Shown here piece after piece: positions 1-10,735 of a stretch of DNA of 64,000 bases. The DNA is taken from assembly GCA_013339895.1 (NCBI GenBank), contig JABACO010000011.1, positions 4,857,373 to 4,921,372 of the forward strand, read 5' to 3'. The DNA comes from Ephydatia muelleri (taxonomy: Eukaryota; Porifera; Demospongiae; Spongillida; Spongillidae). The translations under genes and the position numbers were made by a program. The notes under the pieces were generated by a model, which was given only the letters and a program-made list of their open reading frames with translations, had not been told where the DNA came from and searched no databases. The first letter of the stretch is position 1. Each line of letters begins with the position of its first letter.

Positions 1-53
1 ATTCATAATCCCAAGTCACATGAAACATGGCACAACGGCGGTTTAGATGCAAA

Positions 54-362
54 CTAAATGCCTCGTGTGTGGTTGAAAAGCCTGGCCAACGTAGGATGAT
101 AGAAGCCTGCCCAGATATAACTAAAACTATGCTGTTTTAGTAGTTCGTCAAAAGCTTTAGGGAGCAAGTAATAGCACAAGGACTTGCCACTACCAGTCGG
201 AAGGGTAACAAAAACATCTCTCTGTAGTAAAAAGTGCTTCACAACCGATTCCTGTGGTTTACGCAACTGCAAATAGCCAAGAAATGTAGTTGCTGCATGT
301 ATAGCGTCCAGAATAGCCGATTCGGCCATATTAAGGAATGCAATAAAACCGCTAGAGGTCAC
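54..362 (-). CDS. RecQ-like helicase, N-terminal exon fragment
   Basis: A 102-residue open frame reads towards the window start. It carries a Walker A motif (PTGSGKS) followed by LCYYLLPKAFD, the arrangement of motif I in RecQ-type ATP-dependent DNA helicases. The Q-motif side (FGY-like GYLQLRKPQESVVKHFLLQRDVFV) precedes it. A second Met (MAESAILDA) 11 residues in is an equally likely start. After the AFDELLKQ segment the residues stop looking like a helicase, so an exon boundary probably lies near 150 and the stop at 54 is intronic. Motif II (DEAH) and the rest of the helicase are not in the window. In sponges and cnidarians such RecQ-like genes are often multicopy and transposon-linked, so this may be a mobile-element passenger rather than cellular RECQ. 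Confidence 0.6.
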   Translation of the reverse strand: MTSSGFIAFLNMAESAILDAIHAATTFLGYLQLRKPQESVVKHFLLQRDVFVTLPTGSGKSLCYYLLPKAFDELLKQHSFSYIWAGFYHPTLARLFNHTRGI

Positions 363-893
363 ATAACATTATGTAAACTGTAATCTGATTGGGTCTGCCG
401 GAATTTGTGTCGGAATAAATAATTAGTGGCCGATGTCCCCAGACGTACTACTCGTGCTAGTCCCCAGCCCACGTCATATAGTACGTACGGCTTGCGAGAC
501 CAGATCAGCGCCTGCGCCTGCATTGACATGTATGGCTAATTAAAAATTCAGAGCCTTACAACTCCATGACAGATACTCCGATTCCCAGTGCGTAAGAAGA
601 GATGTGTAGTGGACATTTCAGACTTCTAGAATATCCAAAACTTGAAATCTTGAAATAACATGCGTTAGGTCCCTTTTCGCAGAAACGATCCTGTCACAAA
701 AATTTAATCCGGCCGCAAAGTTTATCCTACGATAAGTTTTGGCAAGGTACCAGACTGCAAAAATTTATCCCACTCTGCCATTTTTTATCCCACCCCCACG
801 TAAATGCTTCGTTAGCAGAATGCGGCACATGCACAATACGTACTAGCCACGTGTATGTGGTTATAAAGCCTTTTTCTATCTTGTGAAGGCAAC
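363..893. other. Non-coding spacer
   Basis: AT-rich DNA with no open frame resembling a protein. The stretch 700-790 contains several short repeats of the type AAATTTATCCCA that may belong to the 5' flank of the integrase-like fragment that follows. Confidence 0.4.
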
Positions 894-1085
894 ATGGAGA
901 CTCTGAGTGACACAGCTGGAAATGAAGACAATCTTGTTGACCACGTGTACCTGTACCTGAAAGACGGTGCGTACTCAAAGCAGTGCTCGGCGTCACTGAA
1001 GCAACAGATTCGGCTGCGATGGAAGAGATTCAAGCTGCGAAATGCATGGAGAGCTGTATTACAGAATGTGAGAACGCGTCGTTAG
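894..1085 (+). pseudogene. Integrase-N-terminus-like fragment (KRAB-A2/gypsy-type)
   Basis: A 63-residue open frame begins at an ATG and contains the pattern YLKDG-Y-x3-CS-x4-KQQIR-x-RWKRFKL. That resembles the region preceding the zinc-binding integrase domain of Ty3/gypsy and KRAB-A-domain-2-like transposon proteins (YLxDGxYPxxCSxxxKRxIRxxAxxF). The similarity ends at about residue 45 and nothing further of an integrase follows. A related start (EDLVHDVFQYLKDG) lies at 8528. I read both as decayed copies of one family; the assignment rests on a short motif. Confidence 0.35.
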
Positions 1086-2842
1086 TCACTATGTGTTGTA
1101 TGGCTAGCTATACTACAGGTGCGACGTTAGTGGCTAGCTACTTCCTAGGCAGCACTACTGAAAAAAATGTCCACGATTTGTGAATGAAGAGACTATATTC
1201 ATATATTGCTATTACAGAGGGCAGGGAGTTAGTCCATTCTTTTGGGGGCAAATTTACACATTATGCACCAAGTTTAATGTCTATTGTCCTGGATGTCCCC
1301 CGCGGGGGACGAGTATGCCCCATGGGGGACGCAACTTCAGATTGATGCATGGTGCTTTATCACGGTGGAGCATTGCTGCATTCTAAAAATAATGCCATGT
1401 TTATAAAGCACTTTAAACCCTGAAATCAGAGCTAGATTCTTTACAAATATATATTTTTTTAAACATCTTCTTTTGAACATCGTCAATTTGTATTCACAAA
1501 CGTTTCTCTGCAATGTAAATTGTGGTCTGAGTACGAGTTATGGAGTTGTTAACAGATCGAGTTCCGTCTGTTGCAGTACTGAAAATGCGAACTGCCGATC
1601 GACAACAGCAGTTATTTGTGTGAACTACATACGCGTGCCTATTCAATAAATGCCACGAATTGGAAAGGTCAGCTGTTTTCACGTTGCGCTATGCGCAATT
1701 AGAACAGATAAAAGTCAACGCTCGGTGTATGATTAACAGTAAGACGCTACATCGTGGCTTCTTGGGCCCAGAGCTGAAACTGTATGAAGAATTAACCTGC
1801 ATTGGAAGCTTTTCATGACAATACACTCCACATGAATGCCTACAATCTGAATTACTGTCCACCATGCACACTCGTCCCCCGCTGGGACTTTCAGGACAAA
1901 GACATTAAACTTTGCATGAATGAACACACACTGTAAAAATATAACGGCTTCCATCAGAGGCTACTGGAGAGATTGGGCCTATATGAAGTCAATGTCAATG
2001 TGATTCCATGGGGCAATAACAGCAACAGGATGTGTTTCTGCAGTCATCTTGCGCTGACATTCACCACAAGATTGTATCTGTGAATTACATAATTACATTT
2101 CGATAGCAATATTTACATTACAATAGTAACATACCAACTCCTTAACTGCTTTGACAACTCCATGACACTTATTCGATATATTGTTCGACTTTTCCCATGT
2201 GTCCAGCTGTAGGATCGATATGACAAGCCTGAACGATTATTTTTGTTGTTCTGAACTCCATATGTATCGCAGCAACAATTCGTCCTGCAATGTGATGATG
2301 TATATGCGAGTGCCCTCCCCCCTCATTAAAAGTCATCTATATTAATTAACGTGTTATCAACAAAGAATGTGACAAATGGAAAGTAGTTGGGTACGTAGGC
2401 TCTACATATGTCATTGTCCAACCCTACCAAAGCCCACCAGCTTCACTTGAAATGGACACTGAACTAAGCCTCGTAAGCCGATTAGAAAAGCCATATGTAG
2501 CATAATGTAGCAGGAAGACGCTTTTTATACGTATCTAGTAGCATGAATAGAATGCAGCCTACTTAGCCAACTACTTCCCTCATCGCGCAATAGGTGAAAA
2601 TAACATTTTTAAATCGGAAGTTTCGTTAGAAACTTCCATATAGGATTTGACCCCGGCTATGAATATAATTAAAAATATGTAACAAGACTCCCGATGATCG
2701 GATCGTTTAGCTTGTTTTAGCAATCGATCTATAAGTAAAAAATGAGCAGTTTCGTTTTTGTTTCATGTCGTAGAACCACGTGGTTGTAGAGAACAAAAGG
2801 GTACTGTCCGTCCTCGTACCCAGTCCCGGAACAATGGGCGGG
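1086..2842. other. Non-coding stretch, no recognisable gene
   Basis: No frame resembles a known protein on either strand. A small GC-rich near-palindrome (CCCCGCGGGGGAC) sits near 1299-1311 and a related CCCCATGGGGGAC at 1319-1331. The remainder is AT-rich unique-looking sequence. Confidence 0.4.
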
Positions 2843-2917
2843 TCTCCTCTTCTTCTCTCTTCTTCTTCTTCTTCTTCTTCTCTTCTTCTTCTTCTTCTTT
2901 CTTCTTCTTCTTCTCTT

Positions 2918-2948
<31 letters not shown>

Positions 2949-2965
2949 TTCTTCTTCTTCTTCTT
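2843..2965. repeat. (TTC)n microsatellite
   Basis: About 120 bases of TTC/TCT repeats with occasional single-base slips. It creates long artificial poly-Ser, poly-Leu, poly-Lys and poly-Arg frames. A pure polypyrimidine strand of this length can form triplex DNA. Confidence 0.95.
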
Positions 2966-3232
2966 GGCAATGCACAACTCGGGATAGGAACCACTTTTAA
3001 ACGATGTAATTTTCACCAATAGCTTCAGAATTGGCTGGAAGAGGTCCTTTATGGATCAACTATATATTGGTAAACAATCGACCTATACGACTATACGGCT
3101 TATGTAAGACGTATAATTAGATATCTAAAAAATAAATACACGGTACAGTGTATGTATAAAGCGAACAACGAAAAACTCTTCGGTGATTCAATCGTCGTTT
3201 TGGCGTGAAACCTGTGAAGTTGTTTTCCTCAA

Positions 3233-3706
3233 ATGCCTTCACGTCAGAAAAAGAAACGAGCGAAACGACGTGCGAAATACTTTGAAGTTCGAGACGATGT
3301 TTTAGAATCGGCACGGGCATCCTACAAAGCAGACCAAGAAAAGAAACGGACCGCTGAACGCGAGCGGTATCAAGCAGAGCCAGAAAGAAACAAACGCTGA
3401 ACGCGAGCGGTACCATGCAGACCCAGAAAAGAAACGGTCATCAGCTAAACGCGAAAGCTATCAAGCAGAGCCAGAAAAGAAACAGACCGCTGAACGCGAG
3501 CGGTATCAAGCAGACCCAGAAAAGAAACAGACCGCTGAACGCGAACGTTATAAAGCAGACCCAGAAAAGAAACGGTCCGCTAAAGGAAACGTTATTGGGA
3601 GAGTCCTGAATGTGCTCGCTTGGCGAAGAGAGTGCAGGTACGGGAAGGCTAAGCGTAGTACCGTGCAAAACCAACGAGGCCATCGAAAAAGTACTACCGA
3701 CAAAGT
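3233..3706 (+). pseudogene. Basic ORF with 15-residue tandem repeats
   Basis: An ATG at 3233 opens a Lys/Arg-rich protein that starts MPSRQKKKRAKRRAKYFEV and then enters a 45-bp (15-residue) tandem repeat of consensus ADPEKKRTAERERYQ. About five units run from about 3325 to 3590. The second unit has lost a base, so the frame hits a stop at about 3400; the later units continue in another frame to about 3700. Similar ADPEKKRxxxRxxY repeats occur at the N-terminus of multicopy, transposon-associated proteins in sponges (general recall, not searched). The function is unknown and the repeats are predicted to be helical and charged. The frameshift suggests a dead copy. Confidence 0.5.
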
Positions 3707-3922
3707 TATTCAAAGGTATGTAAATGTAGTAACCTTCTCTTACCTTTAATAGATATTAAGCTTAGTTTGCATATGACATTGGCTGAAACGTTGCGTCAGC
3801 GTTGCCTTTTGTCAGTGTCGTTATGTAATGTTGGAAGAGTCTTTAGTTCCATTCCAGACCTATGAGATGCATGCAGTTATTGATTGAACTTTCTAGTGCA
3901 ATGTGACACAATGATACACGTT

Positions 3923-4088
3923 TCTGTCGGTTGAACGTAGTGAATTAGACAGAAACTATGCTTCCCTCCGTATGTGATTGGTTGTACAGCACGTGATGTG
4001 ACCACGTGGAGGTAGAGGTATATAAGGTTATGTGAGCGGGAAGGAAATCAGTCTACGTTGCCAGTGCACGTGTCTGCGAACTTCACAA
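3923..4088 (+). promoter_or_regulatory. DIRS A-repeat promoter region
   Basis: This leader is shared with the A2 repeat of the other copy (about 19577-19408, minus strand). It contains an ATTGG box near 3977, a CCACGTGG E-box at 4002-4009 and a TATATAAG box at 4019-4026. The first good ATG for gag follows at 4089. Conservation in both copies supports a real element promoter; no transcription start was observed. Confidence 0.55.
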
Positions 4089-4971
4089 ATGTCACGAGAA
4101 GGTTCACCAGCCCGAGACGTCGCAGCTAGAGCAAGATCGTCTAAAGAGGGATCATCTAAGGAGGGATCAGCGGCAATCACGGGCGACCAGTTTGCCCAAC
4201 TGATGGAAGAGGTCCGGCGGCTCCGAGAGGGTCAGGAGGACGCAGCGCTAAAGTTGGAGAAAGGCGTCCGCCGCGACCCCTACGTCTTCAAGCGACGCGG
4301 CAACGAAAACCAGTTCCGCTTCTGCGAAGAGATCACAGACCGCCTGAGCAGCGCCAGCAGCAGCGTGGTACGAGCGGAACGAGGTGGCGGGAAAGCAGCC
4401 TTCGACAGGGCGTAGGAAGCGCTGCGTGAAGGTACGGACCTTGTTTTTCGCAGGCAAAAGTTGATCAAGTTCGCCGATCGGTCTGAGGCCGGCTGGGCCG
4501 TGGTCGATGAGTACGTCGACGATGACCTGGCAGATGACTCGGAGGATGAGAAGAGGATGGAGCGGGCATGCAGAGAGAATGGCCGAGCGGAAGCTGGCGA
4601 AAAGGAGGAAGGCAGCCACACAGGAAACCGGGGGGACTAAGCGGAGGCTTCAGCTGCAGTTCGGGAGACAGGAGGAAGTTCCACCGCCGAGGGTCACACA
4701 GCCTTTGCCTGCTCCGAGCGTGAGGGCTCCATTTCAGCCTGCTAGCGGGTCTGGAATGCCATCGTTTGGAGGTGCATCGGGCGGATGCTTCCTGTGTGGC
4801 CAATTTGGCCACATCAAGCGGGACTGTCCCAAGAAGGCGCTTGTGACCGGTTCACTGTATCCTTCCCATGAGTCAGATGAGGGGTCAATGGGTAGTAAGG
4901 GTGTTGATTGTGAAGGAATTTGTCACTTGATGATGATAATGTGTGCAGCAGGTGCTGGGAATTTCAGCTAG
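4089..4971 (+). pseudogene. DIRS gag-like ORF with CCHC knuckle (broken)
   Basis: The ATG at 4089 starts MSREGSPARDVAARARSS, a charged coiled segment (MEEVRRLREGQ) and the block DPYVFKRRGNENQFRF, typical of ORF1 in DIRS elements. A TAG at 4413-4415 stops it. The next stretch reads on in the same frame, then shifts to the frame that holds the zinc knuckle CFLCGQFGHIKRDC (about 4789-4830; CX2CX4HX4C). The knuckle suggests nucleic-acid binding by the element's structural protein. At least one nonsense change and one frameshift are present, so no full gag can be made. Confidence 0.7.
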
Positions 4972-6209
4972 ATGTGCCTACTAGCAATGGTATAAGTTCT
5001 GTCAAAGGGAGCCTGGAAAAATGTGTAGATTTTTGGCGGGAAGAATTGTGTGCTTCTCCATGGCTTATAGATACCATTAGTAAGGGATATGTATTACCTT
5101 TTGTAGCAGAACCCACACCATACTATCGTGGTAACCAGCGTTCCACAATTGTAGAAGCTGAATTTGTTGAGATAGCAATAAAAGAATTGCTGGAAGGTGG
5201 TTATGTTAATAGGGATGGCTGAACAACCGCATGTGTGCAGTCCTATTTCAGTTGTATCTAGTGGAAGCGGGAAGAAACGATTAGTAGTGAATTTAAGGCA
5301 CGTTAATCGTTTTCTGTTGAAACAGAGTTGTAAGTATGAGGATATGCGTTTGGCAATGTTGCTATTCAAACCAGGTGAGTGGATGTTCTCATTTGATCTT
5401 AAGTCTGGTTACCATCACGTTGATATTGTGCCGCATCACCAAAAATATTTGGGTTTTGAGTGGGGAGGAAAGTACTTTGTGTTTACTGTGTTGCCATTTG
5501 GTTTGTCCACAGCGCCGTATGTTTTCCCAAAACTATTGCAGCCTTTAGTGGGATTGTGGCGGGGTAAGGGCCATAAAGCTATTCTGTACTTGGATGATGG
5601 TATTTGTGCAGTTGCGGGGGAAAGGGAGGCAGGCATCACTAGTCAGTGGGTGAAGAGTACATTGTCAAAGGCAGGATTTGTTGTTAACGAGGCTAAATCA
5701 ACATGGGCTCCAACACAGAAGTTGCAGTGGCTTGGTTTTACTATTGATCTAGAGCATGGGCAGGTGTCTGTACCTGACAAGAAACTAAGCAATCTTAGGG
5801 GGTTGTTAGAGCAGGCTTGCAAACAGGATTATGCAGGTGCTAGACAGATAGCCAGCTTGATTGGTAAAATTATTTCAATGGGCCTAGCGTTGGGCCCTAT
5901 AGCCAGATTTATGACTAGGGGGTTGTATGCGATGCTGCAAGCTAGGAATGCATGGTGTGAGATGCTCAAATTATCAGCAGATGCAAAAATGGAGCTCACC
6001 TTTTGGGAGCAGTCCATAGGAAAAATCAATGGTCAGCCTATATGGCACAGCCCATCGGCTGTTAGAATTGCATATTCAGACGCAAGTAATACAGGATATG
6101 GAGGGTATACGGTGGAACATGGTATGCATGTGGCACAGGGGAACTGGTTAGAGCATGAAGCCAAGCAAAGTTCCACCTGGAGGGAACTGGTGGCAGTGTG
6201 TAGGTGCAT
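4920..6209 (+). pseudogene. DIRS reverse transcriptase-RNase H
   Basis: The N-terminal part (about 4920-5222) reads SPWLIDTISKGYVLPF, the entry to a DIRS-type RT. A frameshift near 5200-5215 leads into a 361-residue frame with PISVVSSGSGKKRLVVNLRHVN, FSFDLKSGYHHVDI (catalytic Asp), VLPFGLSTAP and the catalytic YLDDG at about 5587-5601. The RNase H domain follows (IAYSDASNTGYGGY and SSTWREL). The frame then enters a CG dinucleotide tract giving an artificial ARARARARA run, and the RNase H is cut short. RT copies the element RNA; RNase H removes it from the hybrid. One frameshift and loss of the C-terminus mark it as dead. Confidence 0.85.
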
Positions 6210-6235
6210 GCGCGCGCGCGCGCGCGCGCGCGCGC
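6210..6235. repeat. (CG)n tract at a retroelement junction
   Basis: Twenty-six bases of alternating C and G bounded by GCATG and CATGG. It separates DIRS RNase H from gypsy integrase sequence. Alternating CG is the strongest Z-DNA former and a plausible breakpoint. Confidence 0.95.
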
Positions 6236-7144
6236 ATGGACGAAATGTTTTGTCGGTTCTCACCACCGGAGCAATTACATAGTGACCAGGGCAGACAATT
6301 CGAATCTGAGCTGGTGAAAGACGTGTGCAAACTGCTGGAGATTAAGAAGACCCACACTACTCCATATCATCCGCAGTGCAACGGGATTGTGGAACGCTTC
6401 AACCGCACACTTTTGGGCATGTTAGCCACTACGGTGGACTCTTACCCGTCCATGCAGTTGGGAGCAAAATATTCGTCGGGTGTGCTTAGCGTACAATTCA
6501 AGTGTCCACGCATCGACTGGATTTAGCCCGTTCTTCCTTATGTTTGGAAGACAGTCAAGTTGCCAGTGGATCTGATGTACGGTACCACTCAAGGGAAAGA
6601 GACTGCAGTAATGGAGTACGTGAAGAATTTGAAAGATGGCCTTTTGGAGGCATACGCTCTTGTTAGAGACAGATGCGAAACAGAGCATAAACGGCAGAAG
6701 AGCATCTATGACAGAAAGGTTCACGGAGAACCATATAGTGAAGGCGATCTTGTTTGGCTGTATACTCCAGCTGTACCATCTGGACAATCCCGGAAGCTGC
6801 ACAGGCCCTGGAAAGGACCCTATAAAGTGGTGGAAAGGCTCGGAGACGCCACCTACAAGTTGCAAGGTACTAGGGGAAGGAGACCACAGATCGTCCATTT
6901 TGACAGGTTGAAACCCTGCCCACCTCATGTCAGGTTAGCTAATGAACCTCGTCCGGAGCGTCCTGCAGCAGACGAAGTCGTTCTACCTACCCCCAAACCA
7001 GGGGAGCAATGCGAGTTGCTAGAGGAGGATGAAGATTATGCAGCGCCCGTGGCCCCTCCAAATGAACTCCCTGCCGCTGGACCTGGCGATCAGCCCGCTC
7101 CCCAAAGGCGATACCCGGATCGAAACAGACGTCAACCTGCATGA
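6236..7144 (+). pseudogene. Ty3/gypsy integrase, 3' half
   Basis: Reading begins abruptly with DEMFCRFSPPEQ and then LHSDQGRQFES (second catalytic Asp) and PYHPQCNGIVERFNRTL (catalytic Glu) of an rve-type integrase core. The frame shifts near 6455 and again near 6553, passing through the conserved TGFSPFFLMFGRQ. It ends in a 194-residue frame with the C-terminal domain GDLVWLYTPAV, LHRPWKGPYKVVERLG and IVHFDRLKPC, plus a Pro/Glu-rich tail. The first catalytic Asp and the zinc-binding domain are absent here. They are present in the minus-strand fragment ending at 30961, which stops at the preceding codon. Confidence 0.85.
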
Positions 7145-8420
7145 CCGTTACGGACCATTCATCAAACATTAGAGAGGGAATAGTGTAAGATAATTAACGC
7201 ATGCGCGGAAGATCCCGCACACACCCTTGATATATAATGTATATTTTTGTGGATATGATCAGTTCTGATACCTGCATGTGAGACTGTTGCTCTTACACAT
7301 GCATGCATGCTTTAATAAGAACACCTTCTAACACCTGGAATAAACAGCCCTACTTCGCAAATGCAAAATAAACGACTGTTAGTTAATTGTAGAATCCAAT
7401 GAAGCCCCACTGTAATAGTACTGTGCCTTGTTTCCTTGATTTCTGCACCACCAATCTTACATCCAACACATCACTTTCTCGATAAAGACGTTTTTTACTT
7501 GTTCCGTAATTTTTTTTTTTCTACTCCCAGGAGTATTGATAGCGATTGGTTCACAACAGGAGAGCTGGATATTTTTGTTCAAGCTTACTACAGCTTGGAC
7601 TCTGTGTCTTCGTTGTAATGTAGCACGCCGCTTGGTTTCTGAGGTTTATCTTTGGCATTCGGGTGCGCTGAGAAGCCTGCTTGGCCTCGAAACCTTCTTC
7701 GTGCCGTGCTCGTTTAGTGGATACCGTTGTTGTTCTTCGGCTCTCTTAAACTATAGTTGTCCTTGATACCGAGCCTTGCTCACGCTCGTTCACGGCTGCA
7801 TACAATACATTGAAATTCGGAAACTAGGCCCCAGACCCACTTACGTGTACGAAGTTAAGACCTTATGCTTTTCAGCTTTGCTGTCGGATTTCGTATCCCC
7901 GAGTAAGTGCGTATTAATTAATTAAGGAGTTGAATTTGGCGTGAATTGATTCAGCACCCTGCTCTCCCATTAAGCCACAGCCTGCTTGATGTGTTGATAT
8001 CCACTCCCTCATGTGGTCCTCTAGTAGGTGCATCTTCACAGTTCTCTAATGACACCAAATGTGCTATAAAGTTTTGCAAAGAACTTTTCAGATGGCATCA
8101 TCTATTGAGAAAGAAACTTACTACCTGTTATACGGACGCGGGGCGAAGGCATGCAGGACAGCTGCAGGTAGCCGATGCAACCAGATATAATAGCACTGAG
8201 CAAATAACACAGCACGATGCGATAATACACACATACACAGCTAACTACTGAATCACGTGCGCTCTATAAGACCACACCCCTAAACATCCCCCCTCTTCCA
8301 AAGCAACACAGACACTACATATAGTCAATAAATCTAGAGGGTTTGCGGACAATTCTCGTGTAGTAGTGGTTGTACTGGATAACGGTGTTGATCCCTTGGA
8401 TGGCAAGGTGGAGTGTCACG
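7145..8420. other. 3' flank of gypsy half and repeat-bearing spacer
   Basis: Immediately after the gypsy stop the DNA probably includes element 3' sequence: a TATATAATG box near 7231 and AATAAA-like signals at 7340 and 7366. I cannot place the LTR borders. A dispersed repeat sits at 7404-7486. The rest (7500-8420) has short open frames without family resemblance. Confidence 0.35.
7404..7486 (+). repeat. Dispersed repeat, copy 1
   Basis: CCCCACTGTAATAGTACTGT followed by CCTTGTTTCCTTG and CACTTTCTCGATA matches 33102-33183 over about 85 bases with scattered differences. The middle also resembles both arms of the fold-back element at 15598-15867. Confidence 0.75.
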
Positions 8421-8451
8421 GAAATTTTGGTCCGCCCGGACCAAAATTTTC
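8421..8451. repeat. Near-perfect 31-bp palindrome
   Basis: The core ATTTTGGTCCG-CC-CGGACCAAAAT is an inverted repeat with a 2-base centre, and a related TTTTCATGGAAAATTGGTCCG follows. It lies about 80 bases before the integrase-like fragment and could be a transposon terminus or a hairpin. Confidence 0.75.
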
Positions 8452-8527
8452 ATGGAAAATTGGTCCGTGCCCGGAAAAAAAGTTCGTGTATTGCCCGCAT
8501 TCATTTAGCCACGTGTGAGTGTGTGAG

Positions 8528-8610
8528 ATGAGTTTTGACAAAACAGAAGACTTAGTCCACGACGTGTTTCAATATCTGAAAGATGGAAGTACACGAATAG
8601 CGCATATCCA
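8528..8610 (+). pseudogene. Second integrase-N-terminus-like fragment
   Basis: An ATG at 8528 opens MSFDKTEDLVHDVFQYLKDG, resembling the fragment at 894 (NLVDHVYLYLKDG). Similarity stops after the LKDG motif. Both are preceded by CCACGTGT-type sequence. I read it as a second decayed copy of the same family. Confidence 0.3.
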
Positions 8611-8973
8611 GAAATGGCCCATACATAGGCGGTCATCTTGCTTTTTATTTCAAATTGAATTTTTAACACTTGTAAAATGTCCTATAAATCGGTCTGATCA
8701 TGAAATATGTACTTCAAAAAATTATTCCATTAACCATTCTTGAACTAAAATCAAGACAAAAAATTAATTTCTACCGCGCATAATTTATTCATCAAAATAG
8801 GTCATTGCATAATGCCTTGCGTCATCTGCCAGAATTATTAAACTAATATTGATATTAATTGAACAAAATGGTGAATAAATATATGCACAGTAAGTTAATT
8901 TAGCTGAAGGTATAACTTAACTACATGTATATCTATACTATACTACCAATAGGCCGTTAATAACCGGACAATG

Positions 8974-8974
<1 letters not shown>

Positions 8975-9003
<29 letters not shown>
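8975..9003 (+). repeat. Poly-G run (29 nt)
   Basis: An uninterrupted run of 29 G residues. It can form G-quadruplexes and its exact length in an assembly is unreliable. Confidence 0.95.
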
Positions 9004-9004
<1 letters not shown>

Positions 9005-9581
9005 GAGAGCGTTTCGAACCCGATATGAAAGAGCGAGGGAGAGCCCGATATGGTTACTGCCAGCTTCTGGCCTGATACAAAAGTACGATAGGAATTAACT
9101 CGCGATCGACTACTCAGCACCGTAGGTCTCGACTGCCAAGAGGGACACTATGATGTCGATCGTCATGGACACTTTTGACCTATATAGTGGCGTGGGTTGT
9201 TTTCCTTATCGTGTTCGTTTAGCCTGCTTGCGCACAGCTCGACGAATGAAGCGCGCATAGATATTTGCAAATGGCACTTTTCAGTACAGTTGCGACCTAC
9301 GTAGGTATTTCAGCCTTACCTAGATTGATTAACATCAAATCTGCACGTGCCGTATTTTGAATCTTTGTCTGCATACATGTGTATGGCCAGGCCAGAGTCA
9401 GTACTACACGCGCGCGTAAAGCGCTTTAATTTTACTGCAAATCACCTTCGCGGGGCTTTACCAATGTATCCCAATGCTTTCATTTTTTTTTTTTTTAAGA
9501 AAAGTTAAACTCTGTAGACTGTAGCGCTGATCAGTCTATCACTAGGCCAAAGCCTCTGCATCAGGTTAAAAGCATACTATA

Positions 9582-9603
9582 CCCCCCCCCCCCCCCCCCC
9601 CCC
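9582..9603 (+). repeat. Poly-C run (22 nt)
   Basis: An uninterrupted run of about 22 C residues, complementary in character to the G run 600 bases upstream. Confidence 0.95.
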
Positions 9604-10735
9604 TTGTATGTTATGCCAATGCTTGCTGGCACAGGCCCAAACGGCCCCCAAACCCCTCCCCTGTCTCTGCACAGTGTGTGGTTAGTGCAAACATGTAATG
9701 TGCATTTAAAACATACACAATTTGTCCTCTTCTGCTATTGCTATTACTAACAATGAGTATTGTGGCTGCACCATATGTACTTCTGAATGGTGTCAGCAGT
9801 TACTGTAAGTGGCTGCACCAATGGAGTGTTGTATTTGGCTGGATTGCTCCACCATACCAGGGATAGGAAGGTGGAGCGGAAGTTCTTAGATGCGAGTGGC
9901 GTCCCATCTTTGAAGTGGAAGAGGGGTGAGTGGAACAGTGGCAGCATTATCTGTAGGTCTCCATTGCTAGAACTGGACACGTGTGCCTGCCTTTGGTACG
10001 CTCCCTCCACACACCTGCCCATCTGGTTTGCTTGATGAAGAAGTGCATGCCAGCTGAGTAGAGTGGAACGTAGAGGTATTTATTGAGCCTAAGGTGGATA
10101 TCCCTGGAGGTGTTGAACAGGTCAGTCTCAGCATTGGGTTCCTGGTGCTGCTCTTTCCCAGTACAAAACTAGATATAGGAGTGTCCTCGAGTAATATTTC
10201 GCCTCATCTCCATAGAAACAGTCCCAAACAGACTTTTAACACAACTCTTGATATTGAACCCTAGAAAAAAAAGTACCAGGAATTTATGCATCAGACGTAA
10301 ATGCCTCTACCACTAACCAAAGGTTTTGCATGAGGCCCAAAGCACACTCCACCCCCCTCCCATCATGTACATGTACTTGATTGTAAAGTTTATGGTATCA
10401 GGCACAAAAGGCCCATGCCACATACATGCACATGTAGGTACTACATGTACATCAATAGTGCTTGCTTCTTAGAACTTGGTCTATAGCTAACATCAGATTA
10501 GGATAACCTCAGTGTACATAGCATACAATGCCCTATTGTTGTTGACCTCTGAGCTGCACAAATGAATATTATATTTATCTTAGGTACAACTGTACATGTA
10601 CATGTACCTATGGGACAGCGTCCAGCAAAATCAGCTTCTCAAACTACATGTATGTAGCAATGCTCCCTAGATGAAATAGGGGCTATGTACAAGTACCAAG
10701 GGCACCACTTACACTGTAGCATTGGAAAGCTTTCC

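Larger units (their letters stand above)
3923..6209 (+). mobile_element. DIRS/PAT-like YR retrotransposon, 5' half
   Basis: The element opens at GATACACGTTTCTG, matching the internal A repeat of the inverted copy at 19577 downwards over about 170 bases. It then has a gag-like ORF, a CCHC knuckle, a reverse transcriptase with YLDDG and an RNase H domain. The tyrosine recombinase and 3' repeats are missing: the sequence breaks off in RNase H at a (CG)n tract and continues into an unrelated gypsy integrase. Several frameshifts and an in-frame stop show it is inactive. The YR half of a related copy is at 18.9-20.5 kb on the other strand. Confidence 0.8.
8744..10735. other. Gene-poor stretch with homopolymers
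   Basis: AT-rich DNA with a 29-base G run (8975-9003) and a 22-base C run (9582-9603). Overlapping open frames on both strands at 9747-10035 have no recognisable motif and no start context worth trusting. TACATGTA palindromes recur from 10360 to 11660. Confidence 0.4.

Noticed and set aside
9747..10035. Overlapping plus and minus frames of about 90 residues
   Set aside because: No family resemblance on either strand and no splice context.
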